Positions 19,925 through 29,186 of a DNA stretch of 64,000 nucleotides are shown piece after piece. Every line of letters starts with the position of its first letter. Within the stretch, counting starts at the first letter, position 1. A program made the position numbers and the translations under genes. The DNA is from Chitinophagaceae bacterium (lineage in GTDB: Bacteria > Bacteroidota > Bacteroidia > Chitinophagales > Chitinophagaceae), in the NCBI GenBank assembly GCA_014379345.1, contig JACMLY010000097.1:35649-99648 (forward strand), in the 5' to 3' direction. The notes under the pieces are model-generated. The model made no database searches and was not told the origin of the DNA. It saw nothing but the letters and a program-made list of their open reading frames with translations.

Positions 19925-19948
19925 ATTTATTGAAAAACTTCGATAAAT
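19925..19948. promoter_or_regulatory. Putative ArsR-family operator 1
   Basis: A 24-bp inverted repeat with outer half-sites ATTTAT and ATAAAT and an inner TGAA/TTCG pair. It lies 32 bp before the arsR-type gene and just upstream of the -7 element. A second 24-bp copy of the same layout lies after that gene at 20269-20292, which is strong support for a real binding site. Confidence 0.72.
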
Positions 19949-19954
19949 AATAAA

Positions 19955-19962
19955 TAGGTTTG
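19955..19962 (+). promoter_or_regulatory. Bacteroidota promoter -7 element (TAGGTTTG)
   Basis: An exact TAnnTTTG match 18 bp upstream of the arsR-type start codon. A TTG at 19930-19932 lies at roughly the right distance for the -33 element and falls inside operator 1, so a bound repressor would block it. Confidence 0.6.
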
Positions 19963-19980
19963 TGATGTAAATTTTATTTC

Positions 19981-20256
19981 ATGGATGCAAAGAGAGCGGA
20001 GAAGATTTCCAAAGCGTTAGCCGATCCCAACCGGCTCACGATATTAAAGGAAATTAAGAAGAGTAAGGATTGCCTGTATTGTGTTGATCTGAATAACACA
20101 ATTAATCTGGCGCAGCCATCGATAGCCCATCACCTGAAACTGTTGATAGATTGCGAACTGGTTACTTCCGATAAGGAAGGCCGGCATGTGAGGTATTACA
20201 TGAACAGCAAATTACTTGATGACTATATCGGTTTCCTGCAAGAATTAAAAGTGTAA
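19981..20256 (+). CDS. ArsR-family winged-helix transcriptional regulator
   Basis: A 91-residue single-domain regulator. ISKALADPNRLTILKEI is the first helix pair, and AQPSIAHHLKLLIDCELVTS is the recognition helix followed by the wing (KEGRHVRYYMN). Two cysteines (DCLYC) before the recognition helix could be a metal or redox switch, but the canonical ArsR CxC site is not present. Start ATG 19981 follows the promoter closely. It is flanked on both sides by the same 24-bp palindrome, so it probably represses itself and the genes downstream. Confidence 0.88.
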   Translation: MDAKRAEKISKALADPNRLTILKEIKKSKDCLYCVDLNNTINLAQPSIAHHLKLLIDCELVTSDKEGRHVRYYMNSKLLDDYIGFLQELKV

Positions 20257-20268
20257 ATTTTTTTACTT

Positions 20269-20292
20269 ATTTATCGAAATATTTGAATAAAT
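20269..20292. promoter_or_regulatory. Putative ArsR-family operator 2
   Basis: A 24-bp palindrome ATTTATCGAAATATTTGAAT plus AAAT, with the same outer half-sites and length as operator 1. It starts 12 bp after the arsR stop codon. A weaker -7 candidate, TGAATTTG, follows at 20314-20321, so the site may control a separate transcript that reads the small peptide at 20361 and the DinB-like gene. Confidence 0.65.
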
Positions 20293-20360
20293 CTAATAAT
20301 TATTATCCTGTGTTGAATTTGGCCTTTAATCATATTCATCAATTGCATCAATCAAATCTT

Positions 20361-20441
20361 ATGACACTCAAGAAAGCATTTGTTTATACCATCACTGTAT
20401 TTACACTCATTTGCCTGGTCTCTTACCTGGCGCTGGCTTAG
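20361..20441 (+). CDS. Short hydrophobic peptide, possibly a truncated gene
   Basis: ATG 20361 opens a 26-codon frame: a basic MTLKK start, then a hydrophobic run ending SYLALA, shaped like a signal peptide or one membrane helix. It ends at TAG (20439), after which the same frame stays open for 20 more codons to 20504. So it is either a genuine small membrane peptide under ArsR operator 2 or the remnant of a longer exported protein broken by a nonsense codon. No family is recognised. Confidence 0.35.
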   Translation: MTLKKAFVYTITVFTLICLVSYLALA

Positions 20442-20553
20442 CCTGTAACAAATGGAAAGAAGGATTCAACAGTGCGGTCCATTGTTTCTGTTGCGAAACC
20501 TTAGACAATAAAAATGTCAGTACATTCATTGATCACTTATTCAAATTTCAAAT

Positions 20554-21033
20554 ATGGAACAACAGCAAATCTTTGTACAAATGGCGTTGAATGCATGGAA
20601 TACCCAGGTTCAAAAGGCCGACAAGTTTTTTGAGTCTTTAAATGACGAAGGCTTATTGAAAGAGGTTGCGCCCGGAAAAAACAGGATCATTTATTTATTG
20701 GGCCATCTCATTGCCGTGAATGATAATATAATTTCCTTATTTGGCGCAGGAGAACGGTTGTATGCACACTTTGATGAGGCATTTGTGAAAATGCCCGATA
20801 GATCAGGCCTCGATATTCCTCAACCTGCTGATCTAAGAAAGGAGTGGAAAAGATCAAACGAAGTTTTGTCAAGCTATTTTGAGCGCATGACCGCATCCGA
20901 TTGGTTCAGCAGACATACCGCCATGACTGATGAAGATCTTATTAAAGAACCAACCAGAAATAAATTAAGTGTACTTATAAACAGAACCAATCATGTGGCA
21001 TATCATTTAGGACAATTGGTATTGGCAAATTGA
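20554..21033 (+). CDS. DinB/YfiT-like four-helix protein
   Basis: A 159-residue protein with the DinB/DUF664-like four-helix bundle. The three His positions expected to bind a metal are visible: His in LLGHLIAVND, His in SRHTAMTDE, and His in NHVAYHLGQLVLAN at the C-terminus. Members include thiol-S-transferases that use bacillithiol or mycothiol, and many unknowns. It lies about 260 bp after ArsR operator 2 on the same strand, so it is a candidate regulon member. Convergent with the metallo-beta-lactamase-fold gene that follows. Confidence 0.8.
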   Translation: MEQQQIFVQMALNAWNTQVQKADKFFESLNDEGLLKEVAPGKNRIIYLLGHLIAVNDNIISLFGAGERLYAHFDEAFVKMPDRSGLDIPQPADLRKEWKRSNEVLSSYFERMTASDWFSRHTAMTDEDLIKEPTRNKLSVLINRTNHVAYHLGQLVLAN

Positions 21034-21062
21034 GAAAATGACAGACTGTGCAGATGATTTAT

Positions 21063-22382
21063 TTATTTCCTGCTCGTTTCATATGGGCCGAACACCTCTT
21101 TCACCTTGAGCGTTTCTACTGAATCATCGAGTATGATCACATAGTATGAACCCCCACCGGGAGCAACTCGTACAAGAATATGCCCCTGCTGGCTTTTATA
21201 GGATCTGTCGATCAGGGAGCCTATGACATCCTTATTTGGTTGTAGCATATTGGTTGCAAAGATATCGCGTGGGCCCTCGTACAAAAAAGGAGTTGTTGCC
21301 CGGATCAGAACTTCATGACCGGGATGGTCGGATGACCAGACCTGTTCAATCCAAACGCGCGGCCGCAGCGTTTTTACCATAAATTCATTCAAAGCATCAC
21401 GGTTACCGTGATGGTCCATAGTTGCAATGTCCACCGCTCCGATGGCTTTTGCTACAGGGGTTTCCATATCCATCCAGGCTGGTTGCCCATAATTAATATT
21501 GCCCGGAATATCTCCACCGGTGTAATACCTGAAATTTCCGTAATTGATTGTTATCACCTGGCTCAATGCGTTTTCGGTAGGAAATGTGGACTGATCATCA
21601 CGGCGAAACATCGTGAATTGTTCGGTAGTTGTGGTGTCTTTGCCGGTCCAGATGCGCCCGTTTGATTTTACATTCCGAACGAAGAAATCCCGATAGCGGC
21701 CGCTATCATACTTCATTCGTATTTGCGTGCGACTGCCGGCCTGGAGATTAGAGGTAATCAATTTTTCTTTTTCCCGCAGTTTAATAAAAGAAAAATAATT
21801 ATTCATCGTCTTCCAATATCTATAAGAAGCTGGATTTGTTTTTAATCTTTCTTCGAAAGCAGGGCTTTTCATATCAACGGGATGATTGTATAAGGGATAA
21901 CCACGATCAAGCAATATTTCAACAGGTATCATTTCTGCGATCCCGGTGATGCCTGTCAGCACGTAATCTGCTTTCGCAGCCCTTGGTGCCGTATTATACC
22001 AGGAACCCATATGATCTTCGTGAAAATGGGACAGGATTGCATAGTTGATGACAGATTTTCTTTGCCTCGGCGCTACCTGCTTTATATAATGAACGATCCA
22101 TTCGTATGCCCGTTTACTATCGCTTGGACGGATCACGGAATTGCGTGCTGAATGAGTGCGTTCGTCTGATGGATCCTGTTCGCCGGCATCAAAGAGAAGG
22201 GTCGTGCCATCCGGAAAAATATAATAGGCAACATTTCCACGGCCTGTATTGATATGATGGAGATCCAGCCATCCCTCTCTCCACGCAGGAACGGGCGCTC
22301 CTTTACCGGGCACTTGCGATCGGACGGGAAATATGGCTGAACAAAGCAGGACGATAGCTGAGATAAACAATCTCCGTGGCAT
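21063..22382 (-). CDS. Exported metallo-beta-lactamase-fold hydrolase
   Basis: A 439-residue exported protein. I chose ATG at 22382 because it starts a signal peptide (MPRRLFISAIVLLCSAIFPV); the frame also extends 23 hydrophobic residues further upstream. The metal site HFHEDH is visible in YAILSHFHEDHMGSW, and a later DHHGN (ATMDHHGNRDALNEF) and SDHPGHE are further candidate ligands. The first part (GNVAYYIFPDGTTLLFDAGE) is the start of the fold. It resembles ComEC/Rec2-type MBL proteins that lack the membrane channel. Predicted as a periplasmic hydrolase of unknown substrate. Confidence 0.78.
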   Translation of the reverse strand: MPRRLFISAIVLLCSAIFPVRSQVPGKGAPVPAWREGWLDLHHINTGRGNVAYYIFPDGTTLLFDAGEQDPSDERTHSARNSVIRPSDSKRAYEWIVHYIKQVAPRQRKSVINYAILSHFHEDHMGSWYNTAPRAAKADYVLTGITGIAEMIPVEILLDRGYPLYNHPVDMKSPAFEERLKTNPASYRYWKTMNNYFSFIKLREKEKLITSNLQAGSRTQIRMKYDSGRYRDFFVRNVKSNGRIWTGKDTTTTEQFTMFRRDDQSTFPTENALSQVITINYGNFRYYTGGDIPGNINYGQPAWMDMETPVAKAIGAVDIATMDHHGNRDALNEFMVKTLRPRVWIEQVWSSDHPGHEVLIRATTPFLYEGPRDIFATNMLQPNKDVIGSLIDRSYKSQQGHILVRVAPGGGSYYVIILDDSVETLKVKEVFGPYETSRK

Positions 22383-22564
22383 GGAAATAAATATAGGTGA
22401 AAATAGGAAATTTGATAGCAGGAATAAGCACAGGGTAAATATTACAGTCATAATACAAAAACGGTTGCATTATTTCTTTCATCTTCAGTTTTCTGGAAAT
22501 ATAAGCGCAGAAGTAACTTCAAATATGATTAGTTGTAAATTACTGGTGATTCAAAACTTCTGTC

Positions 22565-23725
22565 ATGTTACTCATTTTTTTTGCTTTCCGGATTTTATTT
22601 ACATGGGATTCTCCCGGAAGATCCAATTTTGAAGCGCAAACTATCGATACCAGTTTGTCCATTGGCTACGGAATTGCGCTGGGGGATATCGATGGAGATA
22701 GGAAGCCGGATATTCTGGTAGCAGATAAAAAACAATTTGTCTGGTACAGAAACGGCGACTGGAAAAAATTTGTGATGATCGAAAATCTCACCGTCAGTGA
22801 TAATGTGTGTATCGCTGCTGAGGATATAAACGGTGATGGCAAAGTGGAAGTAGCAGTGGGCGCGCAGTGGAATCCTTCCGAAACAAAAGACGAAAAAAAA
22901 TCGGGCTCTGTACATTTCCTTGTCCGCCCCGGGGATCCCACAAAAACCTGGATGGCTATACAATTATATCATGAGCCAACCATTCACAGGATGAGATGGG
23001 TTCGGGCGTCGGGCGGAGCATACTATCTGGTCGTATTACCACTTCATGGAAAAGATAACCGGGAGGGGATGGGTGCAGCGGTTAATATGATTGTATTCAA
23101 GTACCCCGATCTTCTTCACAGATCGGACCCGGCTTATCTTATAAACACAGAGATGCATCTCACGCATAATTTAGAAATTGTAAGATCCGAAGGCCCGGCA
23201 AAGCGGCTTATTTATATTGCCGGTAAAGAAGGCATCGGTTTTATTGATATCGATTTTAAGAGGAATTCAAAAGCATTGGACCTAAAAATGCGGAATAGCC
23301 AGGCTGCCGGGGAAGTTCGGGCAGGCCGGGCAGTTGATGACAAGGACTATGTCGCTGCCATCGAACCCATGCACGGGAATAAATTAGTTGTGTACACGGC
23401 TGACGGACAAAACAGGATGGTTGTGGACAGCAGTATGAATGAAGGGCATGCCCTGGCTACAGCTGATTTTTCAGGTCGGGGAGATGTACAGGTGGTTGCC
23501 GGTTGGAGAAGACCTGATAAAGATGGAAAAGTGGGGATCAGGTTGTATAGCAGAAAAAAAAATTCGGCAACGGCGTGGGAACAACAATGGATAGACGAAA
23601 ATGGTATGGCCTGCGAAGACCTGCAGGTAATGGACCTAAACGGTGATGGCAGACTGGATATTATTGCTTCGGGAAGGGCAACCCATAACCTGAAAATATA
23701 TTGGAATATTTCCCGGTCGAAGTAA
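22565..23725 (+). CDS. FG-GAP/VCBS repeat protein
   Basis: A 386-residue protein built on a beta-propeller with calcium-loop repeats: ALGDIDGDRKPDILV, AEDINGDGKVEVAVG, ATADFSGRGDVQVVAG and MDLNGDGRLDIIASG. The N-terminus is hydrophobic (MLLIFFAFRILFTW), probably a signal peptide or anchor, so it should be exported. FG-GAP proteins serve in binding or as parts of secreted enzymes; no catalytic motif is seen. It is divergent from the metallo-beta-lactamase-fold gene, with 182 bp between start codons. Confidence 0.78.
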   Translation: MLLIFFAFRILFTWDSPGRSNFEAQTIDTSLSIGYGIALGDIDGDRKPDILVADKKQFVWYRNGDWKKFVMIENLTVSDNVCIAAEDINGDGKVEVAVGAQWNPSETKDEKKSGSVHFLVRPGDPTKTWMAIQLYHEPTIHRMRWVRASGGAYYLVVLPLHGKDNREGMGAAVNMIVFKYPDLLHRSDPAYLINTEMHLTHNLEIVRSEGPAKRLIYIAGKEGIGFIDIDFKRNSKALDLKMRNSQAAGEVRAGRAVDDKDYVAAIEPMHGNKLVVYTADGQNRMVVDSSMNEGHALATADFSGRGDVQVVAGWRRPDKDGKVGIRLYSRKKNSATAWEQQWIDENGMACEDLQVMDLNGDGRLDIIASGRATHNLKIYWNISRSK

Positions 23726-23790
23726 TTGTTGGTGTTGTATATACGATTAGAGTTTGAGCATGGATTCAGAATACAGTATTCAGAAAGCCT

Positions 23791-23807
23791 CCTCTCCTTT
23801 GGAGAGG
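23791..23807. repeat. CTCC-N3-GGAG hairpin (CCTCTCC TTT GGAGAGG)
   Basis: A perfect 7-bp stem with a TTT triloop, followed by a G-rich tail (GGGGTTGGGGGTGAGG) shortly before the end of the amidase gene. It has the same core as the other CTCC-GGAG hairpins. It sits between the convergent FG-GAP and amidase genes. Confidence 0.75.
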
Positions 23808-23831
23808 GGGGTTGGGGGTGAGGTCAAAAAG

Positions 23832-24812
23832 CTATTTCTGGCTGATCACTTCTTCTGCTGATCTCTGTAATTCTTCATAATCTTCATTTTCATATTTTTC
23901 ATCTTTTGCAGCGGGAAGTAAAGATTCCAGGGCATCTTCTGAGGTTAGAGGATCTTCATCAACACTTTCCAATCCTCGAAGCGAAGACAACTTCGGCGCA
24001 GCGTCAACAGGTATATATTTTTCTGCCTGTACACCTTTGATTACTTTTTCCCATTCGAATGCCTGGCCAATATCCCATTTGCCATCTTTCCTGTAGTTTA
24101 TATGAGAAACAATTCCTTTAAACTTCAAAACCTCCGGAGTAGTTACATATCGCAATTGGTCAGGCAGGAAATTCCTGGGAATTTTATATTGAGTGGTAAG
24201 GTATCGAAGTAATACGATGAGGCTATTGTATTGCTGGGGAGTATGCGACGCGTAATAGCGCTGATTGCGAAAAGGCGTTTCCAGCTTTTTATAAGCGTGT
24301 GTATCCGCTAGTGAACAATATACATCCACAGGTCCGGGTTTACCCGCTTTATCTTTTTGTCTTGAATAATACGTTTCAAGATTTCCACTTACCTCGGATA
24401 GGTAACCGTAGTTAGAAAGTTCAATGCCGATACTGCTTTTGTCTTCGGCATTGCCAGTTCCTTCATTGCCCACGCCTTTGCCCAGATGTCCCGACCAGTA
24501 TTTTGAAGAGAACAGCTGATAAATAGTGCCATCTCTTCCTATTACAAATGCAACGGACACATGGTAATCATTTCTTGTTAATGCGCCCAGGTCGGAACGA
24601 ATATTACCCGCAGTAAAGTGAAGAACAATGCGCTGCTTGGGATGTTCAACCTTGTAATAGTATCCCTCACGTCCATTAGGTACGCAAAGAAAGCCCTCCA
24701 GTTTGATGTCCTCGCCCGGTACGGGCACTGCTATTTTTGTGAGCGTGTATTCCCCGCCATTGCCCGTGTTTCTTACTTTTTCCTCCATTGCAATTATATT
24801 CTCATGTCGCAT
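23832..24812 (-). CDS. N-acetylmuramoyl-L-alanine amidase-like protein without signal peptide
   Basis: A 326-residue protein with an Amidase_2/PGRP fold. Zinc-site residues can be read: His65 in IVLHFTAGN, His237 in GIVSHINYRKDGKWDIG and Asp247 in the same stretch; His84 (DYHVSVAFVI) and Glu131 (GIELSN) fit the catalytic region. The family normally cuts the amide between N-acetylmuramic acid and L-Ala of peptidoglycan. No signal peptide or membrane segment is seen, so it starts in the cytoplasm. The last about 60 residues are acidic and likely disordered. ATG at codon 9 (MEEKVRN) is an alternative start. On the same strand 190 bp upstream is the TPR/trypsin-like protease, which also lacks a signal peptide. 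Confidence 0.8.
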   Translation of the reverse strand: MRHENIIAMEEKVRNTGNGGEYTLTKIAVPVPGEDIKLEGFLCVPNGREGYYYKVEHPKQRIVLHFTAGNIRSDLGALTRNDYHVSVAFVIGRDGTIYQLFSSKYWSGHLGKGVGNEGTGNAEDKSSIGIELSNYGYLSEVSGNLETYYSRQKDKAGKPGPVDVYCSLADTHAYKKLETPFRNQRYYASHTPQQYNSLIVLLRYLTTQYKIPRNFLPDQLRYVTTPEVLKFKGIVSHINYRKDGKWDIGQAFEWEKVIKGVQAEKYIPVDAAPKLSSLRGLESVDEDPLTSEDALESLLPAAKDEKYENEDYEELQRSAEEVISQK

Positions 24813-25001
24813 AAAATGTTTTTTAGATATGTTGGTTATTAAATTATTTCAGAGATTTATTATATTGATCGATACGGATTGTAATAGCCGATATCAAATT
24901 CCTAAATCATCCTCCATGGGGAACAAAATTGATCAACCGGTAAATCCGCTTATGCCGGTAGGTCTCAACGATTAAAAGCTGAATTGCTTCTGAACCTAAA
25001 T

Positions 25002-26732
25002 TTATAATACTTCTTTCAATTTATTTTTTATGGATTGAATCCAGATCCCCTCATTGGCTTCGTACACGCCCTCTTTACCATTGAGTCTGGGCATGTCCGT
25101 TCGTCCGGCATGATGGAGACCGATCAGGTCCCAGTTTGCATTAAATACCGGGCTGCCCGAACTGCCGCCCACTGTTGGTGTTCTGTAGTGTAATTTATGA
25201 TCATCATAATCTAAAAGCAGGTTATCCTGGAAAGAAAACTGCAAAGTGCCGCCTGCAGGATGACCGATAATATATACCCGTTGCGGCGAGTTTTGAGATG
25301 CATCCATCGCAGGCAGGCCAGGTGCAACAGAATATAATTCTATACTCTTTATCAGTTCATTCAGGCTTGTTAAATTCTCGGCATTAAATCGAAGAATTGT
25401 CGTATCCAATTCATGACTCGGGGAAGACCAGATGATTTCCGAAGCAGAGAATTTTTTATCCCTGGACAGCACTTCAAAAATGATCACGGCATCAAATGGC
25501 GTTAAAGAATTTCCTGCTCCTTCTGCATTCACCACATGAGCATTGGTGATCAGTACAAGCTCCTCCGCCAGTTTTTCATGCAGGGATTTGCCCGGCAATA
25601 AAAACCCGGTTCCAAAACCTTTTGAAGAATCCCTTCCTATCCTGGCAACGGAGTTTCCTCTTTGGATTGCATTTGTCATCCATATATATGTATTGTAACT
25701 ATCCGGTCCGAAGACTTTTTCAAGTCCTTTGTTCGATGCTTTTAGTGCATTGTTCTCTCCCGGTTCACTTAATAAATTTTTATAAGCGGCAGTCGTTGTT
25801 TGCTCCGATGTGTTTTGAAGTTTTAATTCTTCCACGTTCATCAATACATTCCCTCCCTCTTTCCGTAGTAATTCTGCCCGCATGAGTGGCAGCACCAATT
25901 TGCCAGTGGTCGAATTCATATCGAGTTGCCATACCTCGGTTAGTTGTCGCAAAGTGCTGCTAAGTTCAAAAGCATCAACAGCCGGCTCTTTCACATAACC
26001 GCTTAGCCATTTTACGGCTTCTTCGGGCCTGTTCAAGGCGACACAGGCTTCAGCTGCAATGGCGAAATCCCATGCGTCTACCTGTTGCTCGGTATCTGCA
26101 TATTTTTCATTCACGACTGCAAAGATTTTTTCAGCCAATGCGTTTGGTTCAGGATAGCCTCTCAATTCCACGCCATCTTTTTTTGCCTTATGCAGCAATG
26201 CCAATACATTAATGCCATGCCACAGGCTTGTCTGTTCGTTATTGCGATACACCTCATAGTAGGCACGGAGTGAATTTTCAAGGTATCTGATATTTTGTTG
26301 ATTGGCCGGCGCGTTCGCATTGATGTATAGCTGCTTATAAACTCTGCCTACTAAACCCTGGCATTCCTTATATTCCTTTAATGCTATTTTATCTGCACCC
26401 GGTTTGTTCGTATCCGCACTCAACAACTGTAAAATACAGAGCGCCGCTGTATAATGACCACTATCAATCAGCGACTGCGCATATTGACGACGAATGCGGT
26501 GTGAATTTCTGCCTGTTTGCAGTAAGGCATCCGCCACCTTTTGCACAACCGTGAACATTCTTTTATCTCTTAGATTTTTAAGGATTTTTTCACCATCGGC
26601 AGTGGAAAATTCATCCTGTGTATGGTAGAGAAAAGCAATGAGTTCGTCACACATGTCACTGGCTGCCTGCAGATCAAAAGCAGCCAGCTTTTCTACAAGC
26701 TCCGGAAGAAATACTCGCGTGTTGATCGGCAT
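25002..26732 (-). CDS. TPR/TRAFs-binding-like protein with C-terminal trypsin-like protease
   Basis: A 576-residue cytoplasmic protein. Residues about 1-300 are all-helical with TPR-like units (YTAALCILQLL, SLRAYYEVYR, WDFAIAAEACVALNRPEEAV) and resemble the TRAFs-binding region of kinase-linked conflict proteins (tentative). Residues about 350-560 form a trypsin-like serine protease with His399 (LVLITNAHVV), Asp443 (HELDTTILRF) and Ser527 (TVGGSSGSPVF), an intact triad. No signal peptide or membrane segment is seen, which is unusual for a trypsin fold in a Gram-negative cell. The amidase-like gene follows on the same strand. A role as a regulated intracellular protease, as in bacterial conflict or stress modules, is inferred only from architecture. 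Confidence 0.75.
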   Translation of the reverse strand: MPINTRVFLPELVEKLAAFDLQAASDMCDELIAFLYHTQDEFSTADGEKILKNLRDKRMFTVVQKVADALLQTGRNSHRIRRQYAQSLIDSGHYTAALCILQLLSADTNKPGADKIALKEYKECQGLVGRVYKQLYINANAPANQQNIRYLENSLRAYYEVYRNNEQTSLWHGINVLALLHKAKKDGVELRGYPEPNALAEKIFAVVNEKYADTEQQVDAWDFAIAAEACVALNRPEEAVKWLSGYVKEPAVDAFELSSTLRQLTEVWQLDMNSTTGKLVLPLMRAELLRKEGGNVLMNVEELKLQNTSEQTTTAAYKNLLSEPGENNALKASNKGLEKVFGPDSYNTYIWMTNAIQRGNSVARIGRDSSKGFGTGFLLPGKSLHEKLAEELVLITNAHVVNAEGAGNSLTPFDAVIIFEVLSRDKKFSASEIIWSSPSHELDTTILRFNAENLTSLNELIKSIELYSVAPGLPAMDASQNSPQRVYIIGHPAGGTLQFSFQDNLLLDYDDHKLHYRTPTVGGSSGSPVFNANWDLIGLHHAGRTDMPRLNGKEGVYEANEGIWIQSIKNKLKEVL

Positions 26733-26968
26733 AACAGATATTATGATTTAATCAATTTAAAATCTTCCCGGTGTTCCATTCCTCATATGAATCCGAAAAG
26801 AAACTTACTACTTTTTCCTTAACCTGATCGCGATAGGGGAAACTTTAATAATATCAGTGGTGAACGGTTTAATTTTATGCATTCAGCTGCTTAGTGAGCG
26901 CCATTTATTCTTCAAATTGATATCTTGCTATAATAATGTGACTCTAAACATTAAACATCCGATAAATA

Positions 26969-27742
26969 ATGAAACCAATCGTGCTGCTAACAGTCATATC
27001 GTTCTCCGCAACGCTCCTCAATGCCCAGCACGATATGGGTTTGAAAGCGATAATACGGGGAGATACGACGCAGAAGAAAGTGGCTTTGGTATTTACCGGT
27101 GATGAATTTGCAGATGGAGGCCAGTTCATTCAATCCGGTTTGCGGAAAGAAAAAATTAAAGCTTCTTTTTTTCTAACCGGGAACTTTTACCGGAATAAAA
27201 ATTTCAAAAAACTTATTCTGGGATTGATCTCCGGCGGTCATTACCTGGGTTCACATTCAGACAAACATTTGCTTTATTGCGATTGGATAAAAAGAGATAG
27301 TTTATTAGTAACTAAAAATGAATTTGAAACCGATCTGCGCCAATCATATAAAGAACTAGACCGGTTTGGGATTTCTACCCGGCAGGCCGTTTATTTTCTT
27401 CCACCATATGAATGGTACAATGATTCCATTGTTTCGTGGACGCATCAATCGGGGCTGCAGCTTGTTAATTTTACGCCAGGTACACGCAGTACCGCGGATT
27501 ATACCTATCCCGAAATGGCCTCACGGTATGTGGATAGCAAATCGATCTATCAATCAATAATTGATCACGAGAAGAAATCAGTCGCAGGATTAAACGGTTT
27601 TATCCTGTTAGTTCATATCGGAACCGATCCCAGGCGAAAAGACAAGTTTTATCGCAGTTTGCCGCGACTTATTAAAGAATTAAAAAATAAAGGATATCAA
27701 TTTGTGAAAATAAATGAGTTGCTCAGTCATCATCCTGGTTAG
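26969..27742 (+). CDS. Polysaccharide deacetylase (CE4/NodB fold), exported
   Basis: A 257-residue exported enzyme with a signal peptide ending at LLNAQ (residue 20). The NodB motifs are recognisable though divergent: VFTGDEFADGG (Asp45, in place of TFDDG), GSHSDKH (His96 and His100 as metal ligands), YFLPPYEWYN (motif 3) and FILLVHIG (motif 5). It should remove N- or O-acetyl groups from a polysaccharide such as chitin, peptidoglycan or an exopolysaccharide. It lies alone, without a clear operon partner. Confidence 0.8.
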   Translation: MKPIVLLTVISFSATLLNAQHDMGLKAIIRGDTTQKKVALVFTGDEFADGGQFIQSGLRKEKIKASFFLTGNFYRNKNFKKLILGLISGGHYLGSHSDKHLLYCDWIKRDSLLVTKNEFETDLRQSYKELDRFGISTRQAVYFLPPYEWYNDSIVSWTHQSGLQLVNFTPGTRSTADYTYPEMASRYVDSKSIYQSIIDHEKKSVAGLNGFILLVHIGTDPRRKDKFYRSLPRLIKELKNKGYQFVKINELLSHHPG

Positions 27743-27913
27743 CAGAAGCATTTATACAAAGACCTTATGAGCTCTTGAATATCCTTTCTTATCGTACCGG
27801 TTTTTTAAGGTTAATTGTAATACCTATAACCGATTAAAAATAATTTCGGGGATGATGAAAACTATTCTGCCTTTTATTTTCTGCAATTATCAATCTAGAA
27901 GAAACGACAATTA

Positions 27914-28756
27914 TTAACGTTGAGAAACAGTATTGATTAATGTACCAATTCCATCGATAGAGATTTCTACCTCGTCTCCCGGCTCCAAAGTAAAATGATC
28001 CGGCGGTACAATACCCGTTCCGGTCATAAGAAAAACACCAAATGGAAAAGAGGTCTCCCTGAAAAGGTATTCCACCAGCTCCGTATGAATCCGCTTCATG
28101 CGGTTAATAGAAATTGTGCCTGAAAATGCAGATTCATTTTTGCGGATAATATTCAAACGGATCATTGTATCGGCTTCAATCGGTTTGCCGGGTACATAAA
28201 TACAGGGACCGATCGATGCCGAGGCATCATACGACTTTGCCTGCGGCAGGTATAGCGGATTTTCTCCTTCTATATCGCGCGAACTCATATCATTTCCAAT
28301 TGTATATCCTTCGATGCTGCCTTCTGATGAAATAAAAAGGGTAAGCTCCGGTTCCGGAACATTCCATTTCGAATCTCGCCTGATCCTCACATTTTCACCA
28401 GGTCCCACAACTCTGGAGGCCGTGGCTTTAAAAAACAATTCCGGCCTTTCAGCCTCGTACACCCGTGCATAAAAATCACCTGCTCCCGCATCCTTTGCTT
28501 CTTCCATCCTTGCTTCCCTGCTTCGCAAATAAGTAACTCCCGAAGCCCAGATTTCCTGTTGCCCTACAGGCGCTGAGATGTTTTCCGTAAGGGACGAAGA
28601 AAGAGATCGATCAGGAGTCAAAAACTTTAATTTCCCGTCAATATATTCATGCAAATTTTTGCGGTTGATAAACTCATCCCAGTTTTCATTATTTAAAAGA
28701 TAGTATTCACCTGATTTGTCAACAACCATTCCCTTTTTTGTTTTATAAATTTTCAT
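27914..28756 (-). CDS. Fumarylacetoacetate hydrolase (FAH) family enzyme
   Basis: A 280-residue cytoplasmic protein with the FAH catalytic domain. The metal and active-site region is [19 protein letters not shown], then [22 protein letters not shown], with [19 protein letters not shown] near the C-terminus. The family hydrolyses or dehydrates beta-keto or 2-keto-3-deoxy acids; the length and the DIEGENP...QAKSYD stretch fit the 2-keto-3-deoxy-sugar-acid dehydratase/hydrolase group, which would suit deoxy-sugar breakdown, but this is inference. It stands alone. Confidence 0.82.
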   Translation of the reverse strand: MKIYKTKKGMVVDKSGEYYLLNNENWDEFINRKNLHEYIDGKLKFLTPDRSLSSSLTENISAPVGQQEIWASGVTYLRSREARMEEAKDAGAGDFYARVYEAERPELFFKATASRVVGPGENVRIRRDSKWNVPEPELTLFISSEGSIEGYTIGNDMSSRDIEGENPLYLPQAKSYDASASIGPCIYVPGKPIEADTMIRLNIIRKNESAFSGTISINRMKRIHTELVEYLFRETSFPFGVFLMTGTGIVPPDHFTLEPGDEVEISIDGIGTLINTVSQR

Positions 28757-28973
28757 GTTACTTAGAAGATTAATGTAAACGAATTTTTGAATTATTCGGT
28801 ATCACCTCATTGCGGCAATTGAATCAATGTCCATTTTATTATTGAGCAATCAATGTACGAAATGCCTGATAGCTAAACAAAACGGGTATCAACAACTCAA
28901 GTCAGCGATCAGGAGATGGACCGTGAGCACTCTCCGGCTCCGATCGATGCAGTGAGCTATTTTTAACCACCAG

Positions 28974-29186
28974 ATGAATTCAACTCACTCAGTACTCCAG
29001 GCCGTTGAAGGCAATACGCTGAAAATTCCATCCCAAACTTTTAAAAATCCTAACGGAAATACGCTTACAGTAGTAGGCACAGGTATCCTGTCTACAAAAA
29101 ATTTTAAAGACGATACAATCACTTTTCAGTATTCAGTATCGGGCTTTGCGGATTATGATGGTGACTTTACCGGTACAAGAAAATAA
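28974..29186 (+). pseudogene. Remnant of a lipoprotein-type beta domain
   Basis: A 70-codon frame with no signal peptide. The end has NPNGNTLTVVGTGILS, then FQYSVSGFADYDGDFTGT, a pattern common at the C-terminus of small Bacteroidota lipoproteins of beta-sandwich type. The start seems lost: a stop codon lies just upstream (28953-28955) and no lipobox is found. It is most likely a fragment. A short GC-rich hairpin (GGCCC/GGGCC, 29212-29227) follows. Confidence 0.35.
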
